NCBI GenBank assembly: GCA_024636975.1
Contig: JAGXGA010000062.1
Coordinates: forward strand, 87,214 to 151,213
DNA: 64,000 bases
From: Mariniphaga sp.
GTDB taxonomy: Bacteria > Bacteroidota > Bacteroidia > Bacteroidales > Prolixibacteraceae
Reading direction: 5' to 3'
Shown: in pieces, positions 18,912-27,280 of the stretch
Layout: the number at the start of each line of letters is the position of its first letter
Numbering within the stretch: the stretch's first letter is position 1
Translations under genes and position numbers: made by a program
The notes under the pieces: generated by a model
Databases searched by the model: none
Seen by the model: the letters and a program-made list of their open reading frames with translations, nothing else
What the model was told of the DNA's origin: nothing

Positions 18912-19913
18912 TTATTTCTTATAAAACAGCTTTCCTGTTACAAGGAGTCCTGTAAATACAAACAGTGCAAATACGATGCTGCTTAAGGCGAGCTGCATTC
19001 CTCCTGAAAGAATATGTCCGCTAGTACATCCGCCTGCCATCCTGGCTCCGGTTATGAGCAGGAAGCCACCGATAAATGCCCATAAAATTCTTTTTCCGGG
19101 CGATGAACCCTTAAATCGTTTCCAGTTGCTGTGAATCAATGTGAATCGAAATTCCTTTCTTATTAATGATATAATCAATCCTGAAAGAAAAGCTCCAACC
19201 AGAAAAAGAATTTCCCAGTTACCTGATTTTTGTATGGCGCCGAAATAATTATTTTGGGTAGTTCCTGTTATTAAATCAGCCAGGTATGGAAAGGCAGTTG
19301 AAGCCCCAATAGGTCGGTTAAAGGTTGCAGCCATAAATACTATCGGATTCAGTATGGACAGGGCAATGCCGGCATAAAACCACCTGTAATTTTTTACTGT
19401 GTCTTTTTTATGTAACCAAAATGCAATAGCAACGAAACAGGTGCCAATTATTAAGGTGAGCAGGTAAAATAAAGAGGTATTTCCTGTAAATGAATATAAA
19501 GAAACAGTTCCTAAATCAGGTCCCAATATGCCACTTAAAACAGGAACTGCTAATGTGTAAATAAGGCCAGCCAATAATCCCCCTGCAATCCCCACTACAG
19601 CATCAATCGAACCTTCGCCTGCTGATATTGCCAGAGTCCCGGGACAGTAGCCCAAAATAGCCATTCCTGTTCCAAATATTAATCCCCCAAGCACGATACC
19701 ACCAGGTAATATTGGCTTCACATGAAATGATGCTAATCCGAGACCGATTACAATACTTAAGACCACTGCACCGATGCCAATGGCTGTTGCAATGGCTTTG
19801 GCTACTGTGAATTCCTCCAACACAGCCAACCCGCTTATTACATTGTACCTGTTAAGGTGCGCATATTGCAGGATAGCTCCAAACAAAAAACCGAAAATCA
19901 AAATGGTTACCAT
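18912..19913 (-). CDS. YeeE/YedE family sulfur (thiosulfate-like) transporter
   Basis: A 333-residue polytopic inner-membrane protein with eight to ten spans. Two diagnostic cysteine motifs are present: GYCPGTLAISAGEG in the N-terminal half and GGCTSGHILSGGMQ near the C-terminus. These are hallmarks of YeeE/YedE (TsuA-type) proteins, which import thiosulfate or related sulfur compounds through cysteine relays. Members come as half-length pairs or fused forms; this one carries both motifs in one chain. No TusA/SirA partner gene is visible beside it. Confidence 0.88.
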   Translation of the reverse strand: MVTILIFGFLFGAILQYAHLNRYNVISGLAVLEEFTVAKAIATAIGIGAVVLSIVIGLGLASFHVKPILPGGIVLGGLIFGTGMAILGYCPGTLAISAGEGSIDAVVGIAGGLLAGLIYTLAVPVLSGILGPDLGTVSLYSFTGNTSLFYLLTLIIGTCFVAIAFWLHKKDTVKNYRWFYAGIALSILNPIVFMAATFNRPIGASTAFPYLADLITGTTQNNYFGAIQKSGNWEILFLVGAFLSGLIISLIRKEFRFTLIHSNWKRFKGSSPGKRILWAFIGGFLLITGARMAGGCTSGHILSGGMQLALSSIVFALFVFTGLLVTGKLFYKK

Positions 19914-20118
19914 ATCGTATTAACTCTAAATTTCATATGCCTTTTGACAATGTCCGCAGGCTAAAAATTTTGTATGAATTGAGATTAGCTCTTAATTTTT
20001 ACAAATATAGAAATTGATGAAGAGGTTTTTCCAGATCTCATCTTTATCTTTTAAGGTTTCGGTTCCCTTAAAATTTTATTTGTAATTGTTAACGCGGACA
20101 CCATATAGCAAAATGCAT

Positions 20119-21480
20119 TTATTTTCTCCACTGATATGCCCCAATATCAATTCTTTCATCCTCTCTTGGTTTATTGGTAAAATCAAAAGAAGGTGCACCT
20201 TCTGCATTACCAGCTCCAACTGCTGGTGAGGGTTTCAAGAGTCGATAGTCGTGATTGAATTCATTTGCAAAATGCACTTCACTAACAACTACCGGGAAAA
20301 CGCCGGTTACATCGGTTGGTTCGCCCTCAGGAAAAAGATTGTATGAGATTTTGAATTTTTTGATTATTTCACCTGCATCATCGCGTATGCATCTTGAAGA
20401 ATCGTTGGTTTTTTCCCAAAGTATGTTGTTTTTTATTTGAATGTTTTCTCCAAAATTGTGCGATTTACCATTAACAACATAAATACCCCCGCCTCGCGTT
20501 GAATTGCGCTGTGCATTGTTTACGAGAGTGTTGTTCACAATGCTGATGCTGTCCCAGTGTGCGTTTTCTTCTGAACCTTTTCCCGGTTCAAGCCAAAATC
20601 CGATTCCTCCGTGATTGTTATAGATCAGGTTGTTGTATACCTTAATGTTATGGAGTGTCCATGGAAGTTCCTCCGGCTTCCAGTTGCTTTCAATATTTAA
20701 AGAAATGCCCGATTTGGAAACAGCATCATGAATGATATTATTGAAGATTTCAATATGGCTTGCTACGTCCACATAAATCTGGGGCCCGTTATTCCGGTAA
20801 ACCTGGTTGTGGTGAATTTTACCATGAAGGGATCCGTATTTGGCATCAATGCCTTCTTCTTTATTATCAAATACTTCACAAAACCTGACCTCAAAATTTT
20901 TCACACCGCGAAGAGTTATACCTTCATGAGCAGCCTGTAGTCCTTTGTAGTTGTTGTGATGTGCTTTGCAATGCTCTATCAACACATGCTCACCATTCAC
21001 AAATACAATGCCCCCGTCCTCTGAGTAAGCCACTTCACAGTCAATAATATGTATGTTGTTGTTGTCGATAGAATAGATCCCGAATGATGATGAATGCATT
21101 ACAGTTAATCCGGCTATTGTTACATCTGAATTTTGTATTTTGATTAAAGGTCCCAGGCGGGGATTGTTTCCATCAATGATTACCTTTTCTGATTCAAAAT
21201 TCATCATTGTAATTCCACTTTTGTTTATTACCACAAGTTCTTTATAAACGCCTTCGCGAATTATAATAGTATCATTCTCATTTGCCTCATTAAGCGCCAT
21301 TTGTATGGTTTTAAATGCAGGGGTATTTGAATGGCCTGTATTGCGGGTAATAAAATTATAACCTGATACGGAAGAAGTTTTTATTCTCTGGTCTGCAACA
21401 ATGATTTTGCAAAATGAATGATGGGGGAAAAGTAAATTAAATGCCAGTAAAAGCAAAAATGATGAGGTTTGCAGTTTCAT
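20119..21480 (-). CDS. Secreted right-handed parallel beta-helix protein
   Basis: A 453-residue protein with a signal peptide (MKLQTSSFLLLLAFNLLFPHHSFC). It is followed by FKTIQMALNEANENDTIIIREGVYKELVVI, the usual opening of pectate-lyase-like beta-helix proteins (NosD/PbH1 repeats). Many NxIxN-type turns follow (IHIIDCEVAYSEDGGI, IKVYNNLIYNNHGGI). It ends RLLKPSPAVGAGNAEG...DIGAYQW, the common end of Bacteroidota polysaccharide-lyase-like members. Catalytic residues cannot be assigned, so lyase, hydrolase or binding protein remain open. It lies with a sulfatase and an esterase, suggesting a role in degrading a decorated glycan. Confidence 0.82.
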   Translation of the reverse strand: MKLQTSSFLLLLAFNLLFPHHSFCKIIVADQRIKTSSVSGYNFITRNTGHSNTPAFKTIQMALNEANENDTIIIREGVYKELVVINKSGITMMNFESEKVIIDGNNPRLGPLIKIQNSDVTIAGLTVMHSSSFGIYSIDNNNIHIIDCEVAYSEDGGIVFVNGEHVLIEHCKAHHNNYKGLQAAHEGITLRGVKNFEVRFCEVFDNKEEGIDAKYGSLHGKIHHNQVYRNNGPQIYVDVASHIEIFNNIIHDAVSKSGISLNIESNWKPEELPWTLHNIKVYNNLIYNNHGGIGFWLEPGKGSEENAHWDSISIVNNTLVNNAQRNSTRGGGIYVVNGKSHNFGENIQIKNNILWEKTNDSSRCIRDDAGEIIKKFKISYNLFPEGEPTDVTGVFPVVVSEVHFANEFNHDYRLLKPSPAVGAGNAEGAPSFDFTNKPREDERIDIGAYQWRK

Positions 21481-21579
21481 AATATTGTATTACACTATTC
21501 CATTTACCCGATCAAACTACTGCCGCTTCAACTAACTTATTAGGGAATAGACAGGGTATATTGATCACTAATTTAAATG

Positions 21580-23127
21580 CTAATTAAATCCCTGAAGTAC
21601 TTTCTCATAATTCAAGGATAGTTCATTAACCTTTTCAGGAAGTTCATCAGAAAGGTTTTCGAGTTCAGTGGGGTCATTTTTTAAATTGTATAATTCCCAT
21701 TCGTTGCCATTCATTCTTACTATTTTATAATCGCCCATACGGAACATTCGAAACTTTTCAGTCCAGCCCGATAAAAAATATTCCGGTTCCTCCCTGGTTT
21801 CACCCCTGAATAAAGGCATAAGTGAACTTCCATGAAGTTCAGTGGCTGGGTAGCCTAGTATTGAATCTGGATACTCATCATTTAATATATCCAGCACAGT
21901 GGGCACAATATCTACTACATGGCCTGTCTGCCTGCAAATGGAATTTGGTTTTATAACTCCCGGCCACCTTGCAATAAAGGGGGTAACGCTGCCACCTTCA
22001 TGGCCGGCCTGCTTGTATTGACGGAATGGCGTATTGGATAAATTGGCCCATGTTGACCGCAAGCTCCAGTACGAATTTGCGGGTCCGGGAGGAACATCCT
22101 TAATGGTATTGTTGTAAAACGGACATGCTCCGTTATCAATCAAAAAAAGAATAAGGGTATTCTCCAGCTTTCCTTCCTTTTCCAGTTTATCAATCACGCG
22201 ACCTATGTTCTGATCCATACGGTCAACCATTGCTGCATATACTGCCATTTCAAGGTCCAGTGAATCCTTTTGAAGTTCTGATAAGCTTTCCCACTCATAG
22301 TAATCAGTATATTCTGGTATTAACGGTCCCCTGGACTTATTCAAATTTCCTTCAGGAGGGCTCATCTGTGTATTTTCAGGCAGTAGGCCAAGTTTTTGAA
22401 TGTTCCTGAATCGCTGAACCCTCAACGAATCCCAGCCCACTTTATACCTGCCCCTGTATTTTTCAATGTCTTCAGGCCGGGCCTGCAGCGGATAATGTGC
22501 CACATGGTAAGGTAAATACAAAAAGAAGGGTTGTTCTTTTTCAAAAGCTTCATCCAGCCATTTAACAGCATAATCGGTAATAAAATCGGTCTTATACATA
22601 GGCGATTTCTCATGATAAATTTCATTCGCCTCTATTTGTTTCCCTTCCAGATAAAAGGGGCGTTCAAATTTACCGGATGGGGGAAGAAAATATTCAGTGG
22701 TTGCCCAAAAATAAAATGAATGATCAAATACATTTTCAGCTTTGCAATAATCAGGCACCCATTCATCAAAATGTTCCTTCCCGCTCATGATATTGAAGTA
22801 CCCGGCATTCTTTGTATGCTGAGCCAGATGCACAGCTCCGTTTCCACCTTGATACAGGCCGGTCAGTAACGAACTGCGGGTTGGGTTGCATGTTGCCATG
22901 TTGTAAAAAGTGCCAAATCGAACTCCTTCATTAGCCAGCCGGTCAATATTGGGCGTATTTATTTCACCACCATAGCATCCGATATCAGAATAACCCATAT
23001 CGTCAGCCATAATTAGCACAATATTTGGTCGGTTATCCTGGTGTCCGGACTTATGTTCAGAGCATGCAAATTGTTGCACAGCTGCTGTGGCAAGGATTAA
23101 TGAGATGGTTTTACTTGTTATCTTCAT
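21580..23127 (-). CDS. Sulfatase, family S1 (arylsulfatase-like)
   Basis: A 515-residue sulfatase probably anchored as a periplasmic lipoprotein (lipobox QFAC, Cys22). The formylglycine site is C80-N-P-T-R84, the cysteine-type CxPxR core, followed by SSLLTG. Metal-binding residues appear in ADDMGYSDIGCYGG (Asp41/Asp42) and later in LFLIDNGACPFYNN. It needs a formylglycine-generating enzyme, which is not in the window. Removal of sulfate from a host or algal glycan fits the neighbouring beta-helix and esterase genes; the substrate is unknown. Confidence 0.93.
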   Translation of the reverse strand: MKITSKTISLILATAAVQQFACSEHKSGHQDNRPNIVLIMADDMGYSDIGCYGGEINTPNIDRLANEGVRFGTFYNMATCNPTRSSLLTGLYQGGNGAVHLAQHTKNAGYFNIMSGKEHFDEWVPDYCKAENVFDHSFYFWATTEYFLPPSGKFERPFYLEGKQIEANEIYHEKSPMYKTDFITDYAVKWLDEAFEKEQPFFLYLPYHVAHYPLQARPEDIEKYRGRYKVGWDSLRVQRFRNIQKLGLLPENTQMSPPEGNLNKSRGPLIPEYTDYYEWESLSELQKDSLDLEMAVYAAMVDRMDQNIGRVIDKLEKEGKLENTLILFLIDNGACPFYNNTIKDVPPGPANSYWSLRSTWANLSNTPFRQYKQAGHEGGSVTPFIARWPGVIKPNSICRQTGHVVDIVPTVLDILNDEYPDSILGYPATELHGSSLMPLFRGETREEPEYFLSGWTEKFRMFRMGDYKIVRMNGNEWELYNLKNDPTELENLSDELPEKVNELSLNYEKVLQGFN

Positions 23128-23211
23128 GTACTATATTTGTTTCATGAACTTTATTTAAATCCTGCAATAATGCTGTTAAAAAATATATTTTCCATGCACT
23201 AAGTTTAATAA

Positions 23212-24594
23212 TTAGCGGAAAATAAAACTTGATGCAGGCAACCCGGCACCATTGAACAGGTTGGGCGTTGCCGTATTCCTCCAGGCAAAACGGACCGCCG
23301 CCGGGTTTTCTACCTTCTTCGATTGCACAACCACCTTTTCTCCTTCAATTTGCGCATTGGCCTGATAAAAGATTCCGTCGGAACCTGCAAGTTCAAAACT
23401 GGAAACATTACCACCCTTGGCATGCAGTCCATTTGAATGAGCAAAAGAAACAACTGCCTTACCGTTTGTAAACGATACCGATTTAAACAGCGGTCCTGAG
23501 TCTTCAATATCGATTGCATTATAATGCCTGTTCAGAGCCATGTTGGCAAAGCGCAGTGCAGGGTCTTTCTTGTTTCGGGGATGGATATCGGTGGTGTCGC
23601 CGATATCACTTAGCACAATCATTCCGGTCTTTTCCACTTCAAGCACCTGTCGTTGCTCATCGCGCACTTCCACACCCATAAAATTATCCCCGTACTGGTA
23701 AGGGGCAATCTGGGCAAAATAAAACGGGAACTGGTTGTTCCAGTCTTTTCTCCAGCTTGCTATCAGTGTTGAGAGTAATTCTTTATAGGCATAGGCATTG
23801 ATTGTGTTTCCTTCACCCTGGTACCACAAAGCGCCTGCAATCTGATAAGGTACAAGCGGAGAAATCATGGCATTGTATATGCGTGCCGGCTCCACAGGAC
23901 CCCATGGCACAGGCTTTTGTCGGGCGGCAGCTTCTGTCAGAAATTCATTTCCATCAAACGCCTCCCGGGGCATCCAGGCTTCGGCAGGTGTTCCACCCCA
24001 GCTTGAGTTGATTAACCCAACCGGTACATCCAATACTTCCTGCAGCCGCTTTCCAAAGAAATAGGCTATGGCGCTGAAATCGGCCATGGTTTCAGGTGTG
24101 CTGACTGCCCATTCGCCGCTAAGGTGATTCTGCGGATAATTTGCCGTACTGTGGTTTACAGTAAAAAAACGAATACTGGAATTACTGGCTTTGGCAATCT
24201 CTTCTTCCCCGTTGATGATTCCGGAAGATGGTGACCACTCCATATTCGATTGCCCCGAACACAACCAGACTTCTCCTATCATTACCTTTTCAAAAATGAT
24301 CTCATTGTACCCATTTAACCTGACCGTGTATGGGCCGCCTGCTTCAGGAGTGGGCAGCTGTAACGACCAGGTGCCCTGATTGGTTCCTTTTGTTTCCAAA
24401 ACTGTATCAAGCCAGCCGGCTGTCACCTGTACCGGTTCACCCGGTTTCGCCCATCCCCATATCTTTACCTCCAACTGCTGCTGAAGGACCATATTGGTTG
24501 AAAAAATTCCAGGCACTGAAATATTGGCCCGGGCAATGGTGACAAATCCTAATAAAAGGATTAAAAAAAGAGTTGTTCTTATCAGTTGTTTCAT
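23212..24594 (-). CDS. Sialate O-acetylesterase-like carbohydrate esterase (SASA domain)
   Basis: A 460-residue exported SGNH-type esterase. I start at 24594, where a signal peptide begins (MKQLIRTTLFLILLLGF); an upstream in-frame ATG at 24639 adds 15 residues. The nucleophile block is VWLCSGQSNMEW (Ser116) and the catalytic Asp/His block is DTTDIHPRNK. An N-terminal beta domain (about 25-100) precedes the SASA domain. The family removes acetyl groups from sialic acids or from plant and algal polysaccharides. Its neighbours (sulfatase, beta-helix protein) suggest the latter. Confidence 0.9.
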   Translation of the reverse strand: MKQLIRTTLFLILLLGFVTIARANISVPGIFSTNMVLQQQLEVKIWGWAKPGEPVQVTAGWLDTVLETKGTNQGTWSLQLPTPEAGGPYTVRLNGYNEIIFEKVMIGEVWLCSGQSNMEWSPSSGIINGEEEIAKASNSSIRFFTVNHSTANYPQNHLSGEWAVSTPETMADFSAIAYFFGKRLQEVLDVPVGLINSSWGGTPAEAWMPREAFDGNEFLTEAAARQKPVPWGPVEPARIYNAMISPLVPYQIAGALWYQGEGNTINAYAYKELLSTLIASWRKDWNNQFPFYFAQIAPYQYGDNFMGVEVRDEQRQVLEVEKTGMIVLSDIGDTTDIHPRNKKDPALRFANMALNRHYNAIDIEDSGPLFKSVSFTNGKAVVSFAHSNGLHAKGGNVSSFELAGSDGIFYQANAQIEGEKVVVQSKKVENPAAVRFAWRNTATPNLFNGAGLPASSFIFR

Positions 24595-24859
24595 AGCCTT
24601 TTGTTGCATAGAAAAGATAAAGTTTTCGATAACCGCCACGTAATGAACCAGGAATAAAAACTGTGATTCAATATAAAGTTACTGTTTGCCAATGAGTCGT
24701 TGAATCCAAAATTCCTTCCTTATCCCGTTTGATTCCCGGATGAGGATAAAAATAAGAATTTTTATTTGGATTAAGAGCCTGAATGGGCAGTTACAGTAAG
24801 CAGCCTTGCGCCTGCAAGTGAGATATTTCTTTATATTTATGTAATAATAATTAAGAAAT

Positions 24860-25825
24860 ATGTGGTTTATGGAAAGAATCCACTCTGCCAAAATGCTGAT
24901 AACGATTGCTCTTCTTAGTATATGCTTGTGTGTTGGAGCTACAGAACTTAAGGATAAAACTCTGTTGCCTGAAGGTTATGGACTTGCAGCCCGATATCCT
25001 GGCGATATGGGCATTTTTGGCGATAAGGCAGTTGTTTTTTCTGAAAATTTCGAAGGATTTAAAGGAGAACGGTTCACCCGAGATGAAATGGGCGGGTGGG
25101 ATAATTTTTATCACAATCTGATAATTACCCGGGATAAGGAAAATGTGCATTCCGGAAACCAGGCGTTAATGATCAGGCACAATGAAGTACCTCGTACCCA
25201 TGGTGCAGTAAAAGAAATAGCTGGATACGATACTCTTTTCGTCCGGTTCTATATGAAATTCCATCCCCAGTTTCCTGCAACGCATCATGCCGGAATGTAC
25301 ATACGCGGTGGACAAAAGGGTGCACTGCAGGATAATCCAACCGGCACAAAACCAACCGGCGCCGATCATTTTAGCGTTACCCTCGATCATTTATTCCCCG
25401 GGCACGGGGCAAGCCCCGAAGAAAATGATACGCCACCGGGCTGGATTTATAATTACTGTTACCATATGGATCAGAAAGATGTTTATGGCGACATCATTTT
25501 ACCAACAGGCAATCAGCACGGAACACACACCTTAGGTGAAGATTTTATTCCCCGGCCCAATATAAATCCACAAAGAAACAAATGGTATTGCTATGAGCTG
25601 ATGGTTATATGCAACACCCCGGGACAGCATGACGGGCGGGCAGCCATATGGATCGACGGGGAACTTTTAACAGAACAACCTAATTTATCCTTTCGCACAG
25701 TAGAATCGCTGAAGGCCCGGTTTGTAACCTTAAGCTCATACAGCAGCAGGAAAGCTGAAAATAATATTATGTGGTACGATGATATTGTTGTTGCAACAGA
25801 ATACATTGGGCCAATGGCTGATTAA
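24860..25825 (+). CDS. Secreted lyase-like (concanavalin-fold) glycan protein
   Basis: A 321-residue protein with a signal peptide (ending about LCVGA-TEL). In-frame ATGs at 24860, 24869 and 24893 are possible starts; I keep the first. The body is beta-rich: VVFSENFEGF opens it, then YDTLFVRFYMKFHPQF, HHAGMYIRGG, and a terminal IMWYDDIVVATEYIG strand. This pattern is that of jelly-roll/LamG-like polysaccharide lyases (as in alginate- or heparin-lyase-like folds). I cannot assign the family number or catalytic residues. It is divergent from the esterase gene and may share its regulation. Confidence 0.6.
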   Translation: MWFMERIHSAKMLITIALLSICLCVGATELKDKTLLPEGYGLAARYPGDMGIFGDKAVVFSENFEGFKGERFTRDEMGGWDNFYHNLIITRDKENVHSGNQALMIRHNEVPRTHGAVKEIAGYDTLFVRFYMKFHPQFPATHHAGMYIRGGQKGALQDNPTGTKPTGADHFSVTLDHLFPGHGASPEENDTPPGWIYNYCYHMDQKDVYGDIILPTGNQHGTHTLGEDFIPRPNINPQRNKWYCYELMVICNTPGQHDGRAAIWIDGELLTEQPNLSFRTVESLKARFVTLSSYSSRKAENNIMWYDDIVVATEYIGPMAD

Positions 25826-26223
25826 TCTTGAAAACAGGGAAAATCTACCTGGGTTTGAATTATAGGAATTTCGAAAATATGAATGATCTGGTAAATGAAA
25901 TATAAAGATAATCAGAAGCGTGCTCCAGGGAATATTTTTTGGTGTTCCTTAGGTTTGGGTGGTTAACTCTTTTTTACCACTAAATCACCAATAATCGATT
26001 ATAAGTTCTTTCTTTTCCATGCAGCGGTAAAGGGTACAGGAGAAAAATATACATACTTGTAACGTGACCTGGAAATCCCACAGTCTTTTTTTTTATCAAA
26101 CACCAGGATAATACGACAAACATGTTTTATAAAATACCCCATTATAAAATATTCAAATGATTATATTAATTTCGTTTGGCACTTATATTATTTTCATTCA
26201 AACGTTCTTAAGTAAAATTTAAA
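25826..26223. other. Intergenic region, no gene seen
   Basis: About 400 bp of AT-rich DNA after the lyase-like gene. I find no open frame with coding character, no hairpin strong enough to call and no repeat shared with other parts of the window. Confidence 0.5.
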
Positions 26224-26529
26224 ATGGAATCTAAATTAAAATTTTGGGACATTTTATGTGAAAAGCATATGGAAGTAGTTTTTCGGAAAAAAATTAATAC
26301 AGAACATATTACCGAAAAAAACCTGATAGAGTTTATGCGAACATTGATTTCAAAATACGCTTTATCAGATGAGGAAATTTTAGAACAGTATATCACCATT
26401 CCAAATAGGAAGAAAAAGAACTTAATAAATATTCAGAGATCGAGCAGACATTTAAACGAACCTTTATCAATAATATCTTTCTACGAAAAAGTTGCAGGCA
26501 TTTCTGTTACAGCAAGCTTAACAGACTAA
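26224..26529 (+). CDS. Small hypothetical protein
   Basis: A 101-residue soluble, charged protein (MESKLKFWDILCEKHMEVV...) without signal peptide, membrane span or recognisable motif. It contains mixed helical segments and a basic NRKKKN stretch near residue 60. It stands alone between intergenic DNA and decayed IS66 sequence, in an AT-rich stretch. It may be a genuine orphan or an accessory-region remnant. Confidence 0.45.
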   Translation: MESKLKFWDILCEKHMEVVFRKKINTEHITEKNLIEFMRTLISKYALSDEEILEQYITIPNRKKKNLINIQRSSRHLNEPLSIISFYEKVAGISVTASLTD

Positions 26530-26631
26530 TATAGGTTGGATATCTGGATATTATAAAAAATAAATACTGATCCCCTAATATTTGATTATTAACATAAGCC
26601 AGGAATATTATACTTGAAGTCTTAAGGATTA

Positions 26632-26731
26632 GATTTGCCAATCGCTTTGCGCAATTCAGCACGCTGCTGGTCATCCAGGTTCTGTTCATCAGCCATAGTT
26701 TCCACCTTGTACAGCAAGCTTGTTTGCCCTC
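26632..26731 (-). pseudogene. IS66 transposase fragment (internal/C-terminal region)
   Basis: On the minus strand one frame reads LLYKVETMADEQNLDDQQRA then ELRKAIGKSNP and a stop. The pattern of a Leu-Tyr-x-x-Glu segment followed by a run of Arg/Glu and an LR-x-x-x-S motif is that of the IS66-family transposase TnpC just before its catalytic domain. Only about 30 codons remain. The fragment abuts a truncated T9SS sorting domain on the opposite strand, so the junction marks a deletion or insertion scar. Confidence 0.6.
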
Positions 26732-26942
26732 AGCAGGTCCGGTTAATCGTGATTTTTCAGCCCAGATTCAACATGCTGAAATGTTGATAATAAGTCTTTC
26801 AGGTGCGGAAGTGTTCAGGAAGGAATACAAATTAACCGACAGAATACAATTGAATCTTTCAAATTACACCAATGGAATGTATCCCATCCGGTTGAATCTT
26901 GACGGAAATCATGACATCCGGAAGGTGGTGTTGAAAAATTGA
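26724..26942 (+). pseudogene. Truncated T9SS C-terminal sorting domain
   Basis: About 70 codons ending a surface or secreted protein. The pattern AEMLIISLSGAEVFRKEYKL, then LNLSNYTNGMYPIRLNLDG and IRKVVLKN-stop, is a standard type A T9SS sorting domain. There is no signal peptide or passenger domain, and the 5' part has been replaced by the IS66 fragment ending near 26731. It cannot be exported as it stands and is best read as the tail of a gene destroyed by the rearrangement. Confidence 0.65.
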
Positions 26943-27014
26943 ATAAAATAGAAACTGATAAAGAAAGCAGGAGTCTTCGGGTTCCTGTCTTTCTTATTAT
27001 TAAGATGGTTTGAA

Positions 27015-27270
27015 AGGTTGGTGTGACGAAAAAACAATCAGGCCCATCGCATCCGGAAGAAAAAACTGGTTGTTCTGCGATAACCATGAGTCGGCCGAAA
27101 ATGCAACCATTTTTGTATTACATGCGGGCTGCTGCAAAGCACACGGAGTGAACTTCCGTGACTGACTGGTTTTCTTTTTGAACAACATCCACCAATACGA
27201 TGATGATTACAGTGAAGACCTGGGCGAATTGCTCCCTCACAATTTTAAACTTCAAAACCAATACACGTAA
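27015..27270 (+). pseudogene. IS66 transposase C-terminal remnant with internal stop
   Basis: One plus-strand frame reads GWCDEKTIRPIASGRKNWLF, then DNHESAENATIFVLHAGCCK, AHGVNFRD, an in-frame TGA, LVFFLNNIH and finally GELLPHNFK. This matches the end of IS66 TnpC (GRKNWLF, CKxxGxNP, ELLPHxF). The TGA and missing 5' part make it a pseudogene. The last 115 bp are closely similar to a second remnant at 35820-35960. Its 3' end lies directly against the convergent GMC oxidoreductase gene. Confidence 0.75.
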
Positions 27271-27280
27271 GCATTGGTGT

